A stretch of 64,000 bases of DNA from SIAQ01 sp963767835. GTDB taxonomy: Bacteria; Planctomycetota; Planctomycetia; Gemmatales; Gemmataceae. Shown here one piece after another: positions 17,999 through 27,074 of this stretch. Below the pieces are notes generated by a model, which made no database searches, had not been told where the DNA came from, and saw nothing but the letters and a program-made list of their open reading frames with translations. A program made the position numbers and the translations under genes. Numbering within the stretch: the stretch's first letter is position 1; each line of letters starts with the position of its first letter. The DNA is taken from NCBI GenBank assembly GCA_963767835.1, contig CAVYFY010000011.1, forward strand, positions 1-64,000, in the 5' to 3' direction.

Positions 17999-18800
17999 GT
18001 CCATCTGCCCGCACTCGACACCAAGAACCGCAAGGAAGCCGAGTTGCCATTGGCCGCCGAAGTTGCCGACGTTCTCCGCGACTACTTGGCAGGCCGGCCC
18101 GTCGATGATCCGGTTTGGCCGGGAACGTGGAGTAATGCGGCATCGGCCAAGATGATCCGCGGCGATTTGAAGGAAGCCCGCAAGAGTTGGTTGCAATCAT
18201 TCCAGGATGCCCGCCAGCGAGCCGAGGCCGAGCAAAGCGACTTCCTCACCTATCGCGACGCCGCGGACCGTGTGGCTGACTTCCATTCGTTGCGGCATCT
18301 TTACATTTCGCGGATTGTGCGAAGTGGTGCGACGCCAAAAGTTGCCCAAAGGCTGGCCCGGCATTGCGACGTTCGCTTGACGCTGGGCCGCTATGCCCAT
18401 GCCGAGCTACCCGATCTATCCGCCGCGATGGATGCCCTGCCCGACATGCTGCCCGCCGCCGGCGAGCGTGAAGCCCTGGCCGCCACGGGAACCGACGGCA
18501 AGGCGGACACGAAGTTCCCCGTACAGATGGGCAAAAATTCCCTTGGCCCATTCCTTGGCCCAAGATCGGCGAAAAGCCCGGATTCTGGCGGACAAACACG
18601 GATCGAAAACGGGAAGGTAGAGAAGGGCGGAAACCACGCAAAAATCAAGGTTTCCGCGTGTTGTCCAGGGGGAAAAGAGAAAGAGGCCCCTCCCGGATTC
18701 GAACCGGGGATAGCGGATTTGCAATCCGCTGCCTTACCACTTGGCGAAGGGGCCGCCGATCGTTACTTTCGTTATATTCGGCACATTCGCGGCACGACTT
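17999..18800 (+). pseudogene. tyrosine recombinase/integrase, C-terminal catalytic domain only
   Basis: From about 18000 this strand encodes LPALDTKNRKEAELP, then box II FHSLRHLYISRIV, LARHCDVRLT and the nucleophile block TLGRYAHAE. The first catalytic Arg and the arm/core-binding domains are missing, removed at the junction with the transposon. The frame stays open through the antisense tRNA-Cys gene (PPGFEPG is the signature of such read-through) and stops at 18800, so the natural C-terminus is uncertain. Its position beside a tRNA suggests an integrase that used the tRNA as attachment site. Confidence 0.75.
18684..18754 (-). tRNA. tRNA-Cys (GCA)
   Basis: The minus strand folds into a 71-nt cloverleaf. 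The acceptor stem is GGCCCCT/AGGGGCC, the anticodon stem is GCGGA/TCCGC with loop TTGCAAA (anticodon GCA), and the T arm is CCCGG TTCGAAT CCGGG. The discriminator base is U, as expected for tRNA-Cys. CCA is not encoded. The 3' end points toward the integrase remnant. Confidence 0.93.
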
Positions 18801-18993
18801 GAATCCTGCCTATAGTGCCGGACTTTGGCGGGCTAATCATGGTGATGTTAAGAATTGATGTCCGCCCTGGCCAGAGCCTGCGCGTGCCAAGCGGAATTTT
18901 CTCGGCCCTGTCGACAACTGCTTGACCGGCGCGACGCTTCTGCGATAATCACTTCATCTCACCGAACTCACACCTTGATTCGAGGATTCTGCT

Positions 18994-20322
18994 ATGCCCT
19001 CGCTTGCCAACCTCATTCGCCTGGCCTGCTTGGGTGCTGCCCTGAGCCTGAGCGATTTTGCTCGTGCCGACAACTGGGAGCGGTTTCGCGGGCCCAACGG
19101 CGCCGGCATCTCCAGTGACAAGAATATTCCCGTCAATTTCAGCACCACAAAAAATGTGCGCTGGAAAGTGAAAATCGACGGCACGGGCCACTCCAGTCCA
19201 ATCGTCTGGGGCGACCGCCTCTTTTTGCAGACGGCCAGCTCGGACGCCTCCCAACGTTCGCTGCTTTGCATTGACGCCAAAAATGGCAAGGAAATCTGGA
19301 AGCGAAGCATCAAGGCCACGAAGCCGAATCAATCGCTCCGTGCCGACTCCTCCCTCGCCTCCGCGACGGCGACCACCGATGGCGAAGCGGTTTACATTCC
19401 TTTCTGGGACGGCAAAGACATCATCATGACGGCCTACAATTTCCAGGGCGACAAGCTCTGGGACCGCAATCTCGGCGAATTCGTCAGCCAGCACGGGGCC
19501 GGCGCCTCGCCGATCCTTTACAAGGATCTGCTGATCTTTTCCGTCGATAAGGACGCATTCAAGGAAGTGCCCGACACGACCAAGAAAAAGGAAGCGGGAG
19601 CCAAGAAACTCCCGACGGTAAGGGTGCCGGTGCCCAATCCGTCCACGCTTTATGCATTCGACAAGAAGACGGGCAAGACGGTGTGGGAACAGCCGCGCGA
19701 GGCGATCCGCGCGTGCTATTCGATGCCGTTCGTTCTCGAAAAGCCGGGAGCGCCGCCCGAGCTGATCGTCACGAGCACGTCGGCCATCACCAGCTACCAT
19801 CCCGAAACGGGCAAGTCGAACTGGTACTGGACGTGGAGCTTCAAGAAGGATCCGCTGCGCACCATCGCCTCAACTTCCTATGTGGATGGCCTGCTCATGG
19901 CGATGTCCGGCGATGGCTCAGGCGAACGGCTCATGGCCGCGGTGGCGCTCAAGGATAAAGGCCCCGAGCAGATCTGGACCAACCACAAGGAATTTCCCTA
20001 TATGACCTGCCCGCTCATCAAGGGGGAGCATGTCTACTTCGCCAACGACCTCGGCCGGGCCGGCTGCTTCGTCGGCAAGACCGGCAAAAAGGTCTGGTTC
20101 GAAACCATCGACTCAGCGTTCTACGCCTCGCCGATCATGATCGACGGCAATATCTACGCCGCCAGCGAGCGCGGCGCCGTCTACGTTTTCCCGGCCGATC
20201 CGACCGAATATCAACAACTCGCCCGGAACAACCTCGGCGAAACCATCCGCGCCACGCCGGCGGTCGCCAACGGGGCGTTGTACATTCGCACGGAGAAGCA
20301 TCTGTACTGCATCGGGAAATGA
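18994..20322 (+). CDS. secreted PQQ-type beta-propeller protein
   Basis: This 442-residue protein has a signal peptide (LIRLACLGAALSL, cleavage after about residue 25, ARA-DN). Repeated blades follow, such as LLCIDAKNGKEIWKR, TLYAFDKKTGKTVWEQ and GKTGKKVWFETID, ending with YIRTEKHLYCIGK. These are PQQ-enzyme-like WD40/quinoprotein blades, but the catalytic residues of true PQQ dehydrogenases are not evident. Planctomycetes carry many such proteins; substrates are unknown. GAGG lies 9 bases before the ATG. It converges on the ABC-2 permease gene with 7 bp between them. Confidence 0.85.
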   Translation: MPSLANLIRLACLGAALSLSDFARADNWERFRGPNGAGISSDKNIPVNFSTTKNVRWKVKIDGTGHSSPIVWGDRLFLQTASSDASQRSLLCIDAKNGKEIWKRSIKATKPNQSLRADSSLASATATTDGEAVYIPFWDGKDIIMTAYNFQGDKLWDRNLGEFVSQHGAGASPILYKDLLIFSVDKDAFKEVPDTTKKKEAGAKKLPTVRVPVPNPSTLYAFDKKTGKTVWEQPREAIRACYSMPFVLEKPGAPPELIVTSTSAITSYHPETGKSNWYWTWSFKKDPLRTIASTSYVDGLLMAMSGDGSGERLMAAVALKDKGPEQIWTNHKEFPYMTCPLIKGEHVYFANDLGRAGCFVGKTGKKVWFETIDSAFYASPIMIDGNIYAASERGAVYVFPADPTEYQQLARNNLGETIRATPAVANGALYIRTEKHLYCIGK

Positions 20323-20329
20323 TGGGCGG

Positions 20330-21136
20330 TCAGCTGCTCGCACTGCGATAGCGTTGCAGCGATGCCCGGAACACGCGCCGGCTCACCCACGCCACGAGCA
20401 AAGCGGCCCCGAGCGCGTAAAATACCAGCCACGACTCCACTTCCAACGGCTTCACCATCACCTTGGCCGGCACGTTCGTCACCAGCATGATCGGCACCAC
20501 GAAGAAAAAAAATAGCCCCGCCGGCGACGCCCATTTGTTAAAAATTTCGCGCGGATAGCGCATCAGTGTCGAGAACAGCCACCACACCTCGAACAGGCTC
20601 TGGTTCCGCATCAGCCAAATCGATGCGGACATCAGCATCACCAAGAAGCCGTACGCCATCACCGCGCCGCTGCAAAACAGGAGGACGAACACGAGCGCCT
20701 GGCCCAAATGCAGCGGCCAACCCCCCGACCAGAACGCGATGCCCATGACGACGATACCGAGAAGGAAATTGGGAACGCACGACCAATCCACGTTCTTGCA
20801 GCTCACGAGAAATTGTTCGTCGATCGGCTTGAGCAAAACGAAATCCAGATCGCCCGAGCGCACCAGGTCGGCGAACTGGTTGCAGTTGTCGAGGAAGAGC
20901 GTTTCGATCAGGCCGCCCATGGCGAAATAGCAGCCGATGAAGAAAAAATATTGATCGGCGTTCCAATCCGCGACCTCCTGTGTTTGTTGAAAGACGGTGT
21001 AGTTGAAGAGCAGGAGCAGGCCGATCCAGAGTAGCTCGACGACGACTTTGATGAGAAAGTTGCCGCGAAACGCCAATTCGCCGAGCAGGCTGAACTTGGC
21101 AAGCGAGAACCAGAGTTTGAGACAACGCAGAAGCAT
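20330..21136 (-). CDS. ABC-2 family exporter permease (second subunit)
   Basis: This 268-residue membrane protein has about six hydrophobic segments and the conserved block LVRSGDLDFVLLKPIDEQF. It belongs to the ABC2_membrane_6/DUF990 group, whose members work in pairs with an ATPase. The ATG at 21136 follows the stop of the first permease by 2 bp, so the two are coupled. Together with the next permease and the ATPase at 22042-23041 it forms a three-gene exporter of unknown substrate. Confidence 0.8.
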   Translation of the reverse strand: MLLRCLKLWFSLAKFSLLGELAFRGNFLIKVVVELLWIGLLLLFNYTVFQQTQEVADWNADQYFFFIGCYFAMGGLIETLFLDNCNQFADLVRSGDLDFVLLKPIDEQFLVSCKNVDWSCVPNFLLGIVVMGIAFWSGGWPLHLGQALVFVLLFCSGAVMAYGFLVMLMSASIWLMRNQSLFEVWWLFSTLMRYPREIFNKWASPAGLFFFFVVPIMLVTNVPAKVMVKPLEVESWLVFYALGAALLVAWVSRRVFRASLQRYRSASS

Positions 21137-21138
21137 GA

Positions 21139-21960
21139 TTATCCGCCGTACGCACTGTAATGCCGCAGGCCGAGCCGATACATCCATCGGCTCAGGAGCA
21201 TCAGTCCGACTGCCCAGGCCAGCTCGATCCCGAGGCCCACGATCAGCTCGTCGCCAGTTTTTTTTCCAAGGAACACCATCGCTGGGAAATACGCCAAATA
21301 TTGGAAGGGCAAAATCCGCAAGATCGGCGTGATCAGCGGATATTGTTCCAGCAGCTCGAGCGGGAACATTTGCCCGGAGACGAAGAAATTGAAGATGTTA
21401 ATGATGTAGGCGAAGGACGTGATCTCCAGCAGCCAAAAGCCGGAGATGCCGATGCACGCCTCGAAGTAAAAGCCGATGAGGAACGCGAGAATCAAGGAGA
21501 CGGCATAGGCGAGCCAGGTCCAGGCGTCGGGCAAGTCGGTGAAGACATCGTGGAACAGTGCGAACAAGACGGCGTAGGGGGCCGCCGCCGTGACGATGTA
21601 GGCAATCTTGTGCGCCCCGCGGTACGACAGCAGATACGTAAGCATATCGATTGGCTGGAGTAGATATTTCTTGAGATTGCCGTCGCGGATGTCGCGCGCG
21701 ATCCCGGTCGATAGCCCCGGCATGCTCGAGAACATCCGGCTGATCTGCACCAGCAGCAGATAGGCGATCATTTGATTGCGATTGAAGCCGACGATCTCTT
21801 CCTTGCCGGAGCCCGCGTAGATCGCTTCCCAGAGCAGAAATGTCGTGATCAACGGCAAGAAGCGGAAGAAGGTGGTGACGAAGAAGTCGGCGCGGTACGT
21901 CAGCCGCTCGACGAGCGAGATGCGGAGAATCTTCAGGTATTTGCGGATGCTGCCGATCAC
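21139..21960 (-). CDS. ABC-2 family exporter permease (first subunit)
   Basis: This 273-residue polytopic protein has about six membrane segments, with the motif IRDGNLKKYLLQPID matching the equivalent block in its partner. GTG at 21960 was taken as the start because GGGAGAAG lies a few bases upstream; the longer open frame runs into the palindrome at 21974-22056. It pairs with the 20330-21136 permease. Confidence 0.8.
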   Translation of the reverse strand: MIGSIRKYLKILRISLVERLTYRADFFVTTFFRFLPLITTFLLWEAIYAGSGKEEIVGFNRNQMIAYLLLVQISRMFSSMPGLSTGIARDIRDGNLKKYLLQPIDMLTYLLSYRGAHKIAYIVTAAAPYAVLFALFHDVFTDLPDAWTWLAYAVSLILAFLIGFYFEACIGISGFWLLEITSFAYIINIFNFFVSGQMFPLELLEQYPLITPILRILPFQYLAYFPAMVFLGKKTGDELIVGLGIELAWAVGLMLLSRWMYRLGLRHYSAYGG

Positions 21961-21973
21961 AATCTTCTCCCGC

Positions 21974-22056
21974 CAAGCCCCACCATAAGCGCAGCGTTGG
22001 TGGGGGTAGTGCCCGCAGTTCAACCCCCACCAACGCTGCGCTTATGGTGGGGCTTG
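21974..22056. repeat. 34-bp perfect palindrome between ABC-2 ATPase and permease genes
   Basis: The left arm (from CAAGCCCCACCATAAGC at 21974) and the right arm (ending GCTTATGGTGGGGCTTG at 22056) are perfect inverted copies around a short loop. The right arm supplies the last codons and the stop (TAA) of the ATPase gene. It could act as a terminator or an mRNA hairpin setting subunit ratios, or be a mobile palindrome. There is no T-run. Confidence 0.8.
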
Positions 22057-23041
22057 AACTGGCGCCTTCCCCTGTTCAAACACCTTCGCGATCATCTGGT
22101 CCAGCGGCGGATCGTGGATACTCACGTCCACCACGGTGTATCGGGCCAGGATCGCTGCCAGCACATCAGCGACGCGACCGCGATCCACCTTCAAATCAAC
22201 GACCGGCCCCTCCCGGCTCGTCACCTCGCCGAACTGCCCGAGGTCCGCCGGGCTGTCGGTCCCCGCGAATTGCAGCTTGACCAGCTTGTCGCGGCCAAAG
22301 CGCTCGGTGATGCCGCTCAACGGGCCGTCGTACACGACTTTGCCGTGCGCGATCACCAGCACGCGCTTGCACAAGGCTTCCACGTCGCGCATGTAGTGGC
22401 TCGTCAGCAGAATCGTCACGCCGCGCGTCTCGTTCAGGTCGCGCAGGCACTTCTGGATCGTCACCTGCGCGATCACGTCCAGGCCGATCGTCGGCTCATC
22501 GAGCAGCAACAGTTGCGGCTGATGCAGCAAGGCAGCGATCAGCTCCATCTTCATCCGCTCGCCCAGCGACAGCTCGCGCACGGGCTGCCGCGTCAATTCC
22601 TTGACGCCGAACAGCTCAGTCAAAGTCGCCGAGCGTACGGTTGAATTGCTCGGTGGGGAGCGAATAGATTTCGCGATGCAGCTGAAAACTGTCGGCCGCC
22701 GGGAGGTCCCACCAGAGCTGGTTCTTCTGCCCCATGACGAGGGCGAACTGCCGGCGAAAGGCGTCCTCGCGCTGCCAGGGGACGTGGCCCAGCACCGTCG
22801 CCGACCCGCTAGTCGGATAAATGAGGCCGGAGAGCATCTTGAGCGTCGTGGTCTTACCGGCACCGTTGGGCCCGAGAAAGCCGACGATCTCGCCGGGCTC
22901 GATGCTGAAGCTGACGTTTTCGACGGCTTTGACTTCCTTGTATTCGCGGCGAAACAAGCCGCGCAGCGCGCCCATCAGGCCGTCTTTTTTTTGATAGACG
23001 CGATAGGATTTCGATAGGCCGTTGGCCGCAATGATGGGCAT
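22042..23041 (-). CDS. ABC-2 exporter ATP-binding protein, one frameshift
   Basis: This ATPase of an ABC-2 exporter has Walker A GPNGAGKTTT, Q-loop region MGQKNQLWWD, signature LSLGERMK, Walker B LLLLDEPTIGLD and switch His in TSHYMRD. The first 140 residues read in one frame and end at NRTLGDFD. The remainder (LTELFGVKELTRQPV onward) reads in another. One extra T near 22620 explains the break. The ATG at 23041 lies 6 bp after the ilvE stop. The joined length is about 332 residues, normal for the family. Confidence 0.85.
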
Positions 23042-23046
23042 GGCGG

Positions 23047-23910
23047 CTATTCCCGCACCAACTGGTGATAGGCGTCTTGCAATCGCTTTGTGATCGGCCC
23101 CGGCTTGCCCGTGCCGATGACTCGGCCATCGCACTTGGTCGCGGGGATGATCTCGGCGCCGGTCCCGGTCAGGAAGCATTCGTCGGCAGTGAAGACATCA
23201 TGCCGGGTCAACGCGATCTCCTCGACGGCGATGCCCGCGGACTTCGCCAGACCGATCACCGTGTTGCGCGTGATGCCTTCGAGAATCCCGGCGTCGATCG
23301 GCGGCGTGCGCAGGACGCCGGCCTTGACGAGAAAGACATTGTCGGCCGAGCACTCCGCGATTTCGCCCTTGTGGTTGAGCATGAGCGCTTCGAGGCAGCC
23401 GGCCAGGTTCCCCTCGATCTTGGCCAGAATATTGTTGAGATAATTGAGAGATTTGATGCGCGGGTTGAGGGCGTTGGGATGATTGCGGATCGTCGAGACC
23501 GTGGCGATCTCCATGCCGCTCTCGTACAACTCCGGCGGATACAGGCTGATATCATCGACGATGATGATGACTTGCGGCTCGCTGCACTTGCGCGGATCGA
23601 TGCCAAGCGAGCCGGCCCCGCGCGTGACCAGCGGGCGAATGTAGCCTTCGTGCTTGCCGTTCTTCGCGATGGTGTCGTTGATCGTTTTGCACATTTCTTC
23701 CGACGTCAACGGGATTTCCAGCTTGATATGGCGAGCGCTTTCATAGAGCCGGGCAACGTGCTCCTTCAGCTTGAATGGCTTGCCGGCATAGATGCGTATG
23801 CCTTCGAACACGCCGTCGCCGTAAAGCAGGCCATGATCGTAGACGCTGATCTTGGCGTCGGGCTTATCGTAGTATTCGCCGTTGATGTAGACTTTGGAAA
23901 CTGAGGCCAT
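23047..23910 (-). CDS. ilvE: branched-chain amino acid aminotransferase
   Basis: This 287-residue class IV PLP aminotransferase has the N-terminal block YDHGLLYGDGVFEGIR, the PLP lysine K153 in RIKSLNYLNNIL, and C-terminal TGTGAEIIPATKCDGR. It interconverts Leu, Ile and Val with their 2-oxo acids. ATG 23910 was preferred to 23916 because GGAAA abuts the earlier codon. It sits directly upstream of the ABC-2 ATPase on the same strand. A second, shorter class IV enzyme lies at 59092-59948. Confidence 0.88.
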   Translation of the reverse strand: MASVSKVYINGEYYDKPDAKISVYDHGLLYGDGVFEGIRIYAGKPFKLKEHVARLYESARHIKLEIPLTSEEMCKTINDTIAKNGKHEGYIRPLVTRGAGSLGIDPRKCSEPQVIIIVDDISLYPPELYESGMEIATVSTIRNHPNALNPRIKSLNYLNNILAKIEGNLAGCLEALMLNHKGEIAECSADNVFLVKAGVLRTPPIDAGILEGITRNTVIGLAKSAGIAVEEIALTRHDVFTADECFLTGTGAEIIPATKCDGRVIGTGKPGPITKRLQDAYHQLVRE

Positions 23911-23936
23911 TTGCATTTTCCAAGGTAGGTTCTGAG

Positions 23937-24260
23937 TTACTTGTGTTGCAGGGGTTCGGGCAACGCACGCGCCAATTCATCCGGCGAATTCGCCAGCGCG
24001 TGTGCGGCGGGCTTGGCCCATTCCCACACGGTGGGAGGCATCCACCCGAAAAACCGACGCGGATCGTATTCCGAAACGAAAAACGGACCTGTCTTTGTCT
24101 GCTCGTTGATCCTGTCCGCGTAATACAATAGGCCCTTGTCACCCTTAAAGAAAATCAATCCAGGCCAAGCCTGCATCCATTCGTCAATCCCTGCCTTTTC
24201 CAATGCGTCGAGCATGTTCACCGGTATGGCCCAATGATATGTTAGTACATATGTCTTCAT
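23937..24260 (-). CDS. hypothetical protein
   Basis: This 107-residue protein (KTYVLTYHWAIPVNML, then WPGLIFFKG, VSEYDPRRFFGWMP) has no signal peptide or membrane segment. AAGGAAA precedes the ATG. Its start overlaps the stop of the 131-residue membrane gene as ATGA, so the two are coupled. I do not recognise the family. Confidence 0.65.
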   Translation of the reverse strand: MKTYVLTYHWAIPVNMLDALEKAGIDEWMQAWPGLIFFKGDKGLLYYADRINEQTKTGPFFVSEYDPRRFFGWMPPTVWEWAKPAAHALANSPDELARALPEPLQHK

Positions 24261-24652
24261 GTCTTTTCCTTTTCAGCGTCGTCAATAACCTTCGCATCCG
24301 GGTTGGTAATCATCTCGATTGATATCGGTTCGATTTTTATTCTACCGCCTTTGCTTGAGATTATCTGGAGTAATTCCTGGCGAATCTGGTAATCCTCGGA
24401 TTGCAATTTTTTATCGGTCTTTTGAATACCGAAAAAGACGAACATGGCACAAGCTACCAAAATCGGGAGAACGCCGACAAATCCGAGAAGTCTGCTCAGA
24501 AACGCATCCTCTCTCAACATATACGCCGCAGTGAAGCAGCATGGCGACGTCAGACACACAAGAATGATTGGCGTCATCGCGCTTCTGACAATTCGCCGAC
24601 TCATAGTCGAATGCGATGCGTGGGCGATCTCGGCGAGCTTGTCGATGTTCAT
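24257..24652 (-). CDS. hypothetical membrane protein with two transmembrane helices
   Basis: This 131-residue protein has hydrophobic segments at about 27-47 (TPIILVCLTSPCCFTAAYM) and 54-76 (LLGFVGVLPILVACAMFVFFG), then a charged cytosolic tail. It is coupled by a 4-bp overlap to the following hypothetical gene. No strong ribosome site was seen. The function is unknown. Confidence 0.6.
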   Translation of the reverse strand: MNIDKLAEIAHASHSTMSRRIVRSAMTPIILVCLTSPCCFTAAYMLREDAFLSRLLGFVGVLPILVACAMFVFFGIQKTDKKLQSEDYQIRQELLQIISSKGGRIKIEPISIEMITNPDAKVIDDAEKEKT

Positions 24653-24677
24653 TCGCGGTCATCCCCGTGTCATTATT

Positions 24678-25427
24678 TTAGTTTTCCATCGCCGCGGCGG
24701 CGAATGGCAGCACCGAAATCTTCTCCGGGGCTTCGACTCGGCCATCCGTCAGCTTCACCACGCGGTCGGTTTCGTGCACCAAATCCAGATTGTGCGTCAC
24801 CATGACGATGGTCAAGCCCTCGGTGCGGTTCAGGTCGCGCAAGAGCTGCATGATGTGCTGCCCGTTGGCGGTGTCGAGGTTGCCAGTCGGCTCATCCGCC
24901 AGCAGTACGCGGGGCCGATTGATCAGAGCGCGGGCAATGGCGGCGCGCTGCATCTCGCCGCCGGACAGTTCATTCGGCTTGTGCGTCAGGCGATGGCTCA
25001 GGCCGACGCGCTCCAGCAGTTCCAGCGCGTGCTTGCGCAAGGTCCGCCGATTGACGAACCAGCTCCAGACGCCGTGCGTGATCATCGCGGGGGCCAGCAC
25101 GTTCTCCAGCGTGTTGAATTCCGGCAACAAATGGTAGAACTGGAAGATGAAGCCGAAGGTGCGATTGCGCAATTCATCGCGCTGCTGGGCCGCCAGGTTG
25201 TCGATGCGCCGGCCTTCGAGGTGGATGGTGCCGTCGTCAGGCTGATCGAGCGTTCCCAGGAGGTGCAGCATCGTGCTCTTGCCGGAACCGGAATTGCCGA
25301 TGACGGAGAGGAATTCCCCCTCGGCCACGTCAAGGTCGAGCCCGCGCAGCACCTCAATGCGGTTGGCGAACTTGATGTAGATTTTCTTCAGGTTGAGCGC
25401 GGAAAGCAATGGCGTCGTGCCGTGCAT
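24678..25427 (-). CDS. lolD: lipoprotein-releasing ABC transporter ATPase, LolD-like
   Basis: This 249-residue MacB/LolD-type ATPase has Walker A GNSGSGKST, Q-loop IFQFYHLLPEFN, signature LSGGEMQR, Walker B VLLADEPTGNLD and switch His THNLD. AGGAGA lies just before the ATG. It follows the LolC/E-type permease on the same strand, separated by a palindrome. It probably powers transfer of lipoproteins or a related substrate from the inner membrane; LolD and MacB cannot be told apart on motifs alone, and the adjacent permease favours Lol. Confidence 0.85.
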   Translation of the reverse strand: MHGTTPLLSALNLKKIYIKFANRIEVLRGLDLDVAEGEFLSVIGNSGSGKSTMLHLLGTLDQPDDGTIHLEGRRIDNLAAQQRDELRNRTFGFIFQFYHLLPEFNTLENVLAPAMITHGVWSWFVNRRTLRKHALELLERVGLSHRLTHKPNELSGGEMQRAAIARALINRPRVLLADEPTGNLDTANGQHIMQLLRDLNRTEGLTIVMVTHNLDLVHETDRVVKLTDGRVEAPEKISVLPFAAAAMEN

Positions 25428-25442
25428 GGAATTTCTCCTGTA

Positions 25443-25484
25443 TTCGTTTAGCGTTCGCAGGGCGCCATGCGAACGCTAAACGAA
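25443..25484. repeat. palindrome of the CGTTTAGCGYTCGC family
   Basis: Arms TTCGTTTAGCGTTCGC and GCGAACGCTAAACGAA flank a 10-bp loop, between the permease stop and the LolD start. Related palindromes lie at 27020-27066 and 46921-46990. Confidence 0.8.
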
Positions 25485-25492
25485 GAGCCGGT

Positions 25493-26995
25493 CTACTCAT
25501 ACCGCAGTGCCGCCACCGGATGCAGCATCGCCGCTCGCAATGCGGGCAGGATGCTGAACACCGTGGCAATAGCGATGGAGCCGAGATTGACGATTGTCAC
25601 CGCCCACGGCGAAACCTGGGTCGGAATCTCGTTGAAATAGTAGATTTTTTCATCGAACAGCTTCGAGCCGGTCACCACGGCGATGAACGATTCGACTTGA
25701 TTGATGTGCCAGGTAATCTCCAAACCGAGAATGGTGCCGAGCAGTGCCCCGATGGCGCCGAGCAACAGGCCATAGGTCAGAAAGATTTTCATGACGCCGC
25801 CGGAGGACGCGCCAAGCGCTTTGAGAATGCCGATGTCGCGCGTCTTCTCGGAAACGATCATGCTGAATATCGCCAGGATGCCGAAACCGGCGACCGCGAT
25901 GATCATGAACAGCAACACATCGAGGATGCCCTTTTCGATGTCGATCGCCTTGAGCAATGAACCTTGCTTCTCCTCCCAGGTGCTAATGCCGAGTGGTTCA
26001 TGCCCGAAGATCTTGGCGAGGGCGTCGGTCACGTTCTTGGAATCATTGTAATTCTTGAGCTTGATGAGGATATTGGTGGCGCGGTTGTCCATGTTGCGTA
26101 GCGTTTGCAGATGATCGAGCGGCACAAAAACGCAGTTGGCGTCGTATTCGCTCATCCCCGACCTGAAGAAATCGACCGCGACAAAGCTGTCGTAGACCGG
26201 CGTCAAGCGTTGGCCGCTGACGGTGGTCAGCACGATGTTGTCGCCGGGATGGATCGCTTGTCCCTCTTCGGTTTTTCCGGTTTTGGGATCGCGATATTTG
26301 TAGAACGCGATCAGATGGCCGACCACCGCCCCCCTCGGCACCCGCGCCACGTGCGGCACTACCATCGGCGGCGGCAACGGCTTCGCGGCCGGATCCTTCT
26401 TGAACAGGCCTTGCAGATCCTCGGGGATGCCGAAATTGCCGTCTACCTTCTGCGGCGGCGGGAACAAGTTTTCGATTGCGCGATCCTGGTTGAGCCGTTC
26501 CTCGGCATTCCTGTACGCATCGGCGAGGTGCTTGGGAATCTCGAAGCTGGCCGGCGGGATCGGCTCGTTCTTGTTCTTATGGTTCTGGTAGCTGCTGAGA
26601 TTCTCCCAAAAGCCGCCAACCTGCGTGCGTGAGTTCATCTCGATGCCGATGACTCGCACCGGGCGGGTGGCGATTTCGCCATTCGTGTGCCGAAACTGGA
26701 TCATGGCAAAACATTCGAGAGTCACCGCCATGGATTCGATCTGCTCGTTGAGAAAGGGATCCTTGCGTATCCGGGCGATTTTGCCGATCGGGTCGTTGAA
26801 GCCTTCCATACTGTGCGCTTCGATGACCATATCGGAAAGGACGCTGTGCAGCAGCGTGCGCAGCTTGGTCGAGAAGCCGTTCATGACGCTGTTGACGACG
26901 ATGAGCGTCGCCACGCCGAGCATGACGCTGATGATGCAGGCGAACGCGAGATAGCGCGTCCGGAGATAACGCCAGCAGAGGATGAGCTTGTACAT
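25493..26995 (-). CDS. LolC/LolE-type ABC permease
   Basis: This 500-residue protein has one N-terminal membrane segment (FACIISVMLGVATLIVV), a large periplasmic domain of about 300 residues, and three C-terminal segments (LLFMIIAVAGFGILAIFSM, LLLGAIGALLGTILGL, NLGSIAIATVFSILPAL). This is the FtsX/MacB layout. The block GILKALGASSGGVMKIF is typical of LolC/E. The start at 26995 has GGAAG 8 bases upstream. With LolD it makes a lipoprotein release system; only one permease gene is present, so the complex may be a homodimer. Confidence 0.82.
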   Translation of the reverse strand: MYKLILCWRYLRTRYLAFACIISVMLGVATLIVVNSVMNGFSTKLRTLLHSVLSDMVIEAHSMEGFNDPIGKIARIRKDPFLNEQIESMAVTLECFAMIQFRHTNGEIATRPVRVIGIEMNSRTQVGGFWENLSSYQNHKNKNEPIPPASFEIPKHLADAYRNAEERLNQDRAIENLFPPPQKVDGNFGIPEDLQGLFKKDPAAKPLPPPMVVPHVARVPRGAVVGHLIAFYKYRDPKTGKTEEGQAIHPGDNIVLTTVSGQRLTPVYDSFVAVDFFRSGMSEYDANCVFVPLDHLQTLRNMDNRATNILIKLKNYNDSKNVTDALAKIFGHEPLGISTWEEKQGSLLKAIDIEKGILDVLLFMIIAVAGFGILAIFSMIVSEKTRDIGILKALGASSGGVMKIFLTYGLLLGAIGALLGTILGLEITWHINQVESFIAVVTGSKLFDEKIYYFNEIPTQVSPWAVTIVNLGSIAIATVFSILPALRAAMLHPVAALRYE

Positions 26996-27019
26996 GAGGG
27001 CACTTCCTTGCGATCTGCC

Positions 27020-27066
27020 GTTTACGTTTAGCGCTCGCGGGGCCATGCGAGCGCTAAGCGTAAACA
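27020..27066. repeat. palindrome of the CGTTTAGCGYTCGC family
   Basis: Arms GTTTACGTTTAGCGCTCGC and GCGAGCGCTAAGCGTAAAC pair with one mismatch around a 9-bp loop, in the spacer between lysS and the permease gene. Confidence 0.8.
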
Positions 27067-27074
27067 GCGGTTGA

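Larger units (their letters stand above)
1..18754. other. putative genomic island ending at tRNA-Cys
   Basis: Everything left of the tRNA is transposase, recombinase or accessory sequence, whereas genes to the right are ordinary chromosomal types. An integrase remnant abuts the tRNA 3' end. The left end is outside the window, and no direct repeat of the tRNA 3' end was found within it by eye. Confidence 0.45.

Noticed and set aside
17588..18802. Single 404-residue plus-strand gene
   Set aside because: Its first 410 bp are antisense to the transposase fragment, the rest is integrase, and the end reads through the tRNA gene on the opposite strand.
18994..20322. True PQQ-dependent dehydrogenase
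   Set aside because: Propeller blades are visible, but the catalytic Asp and paired-Cys features of quinoprotein dehydrogenases are not.
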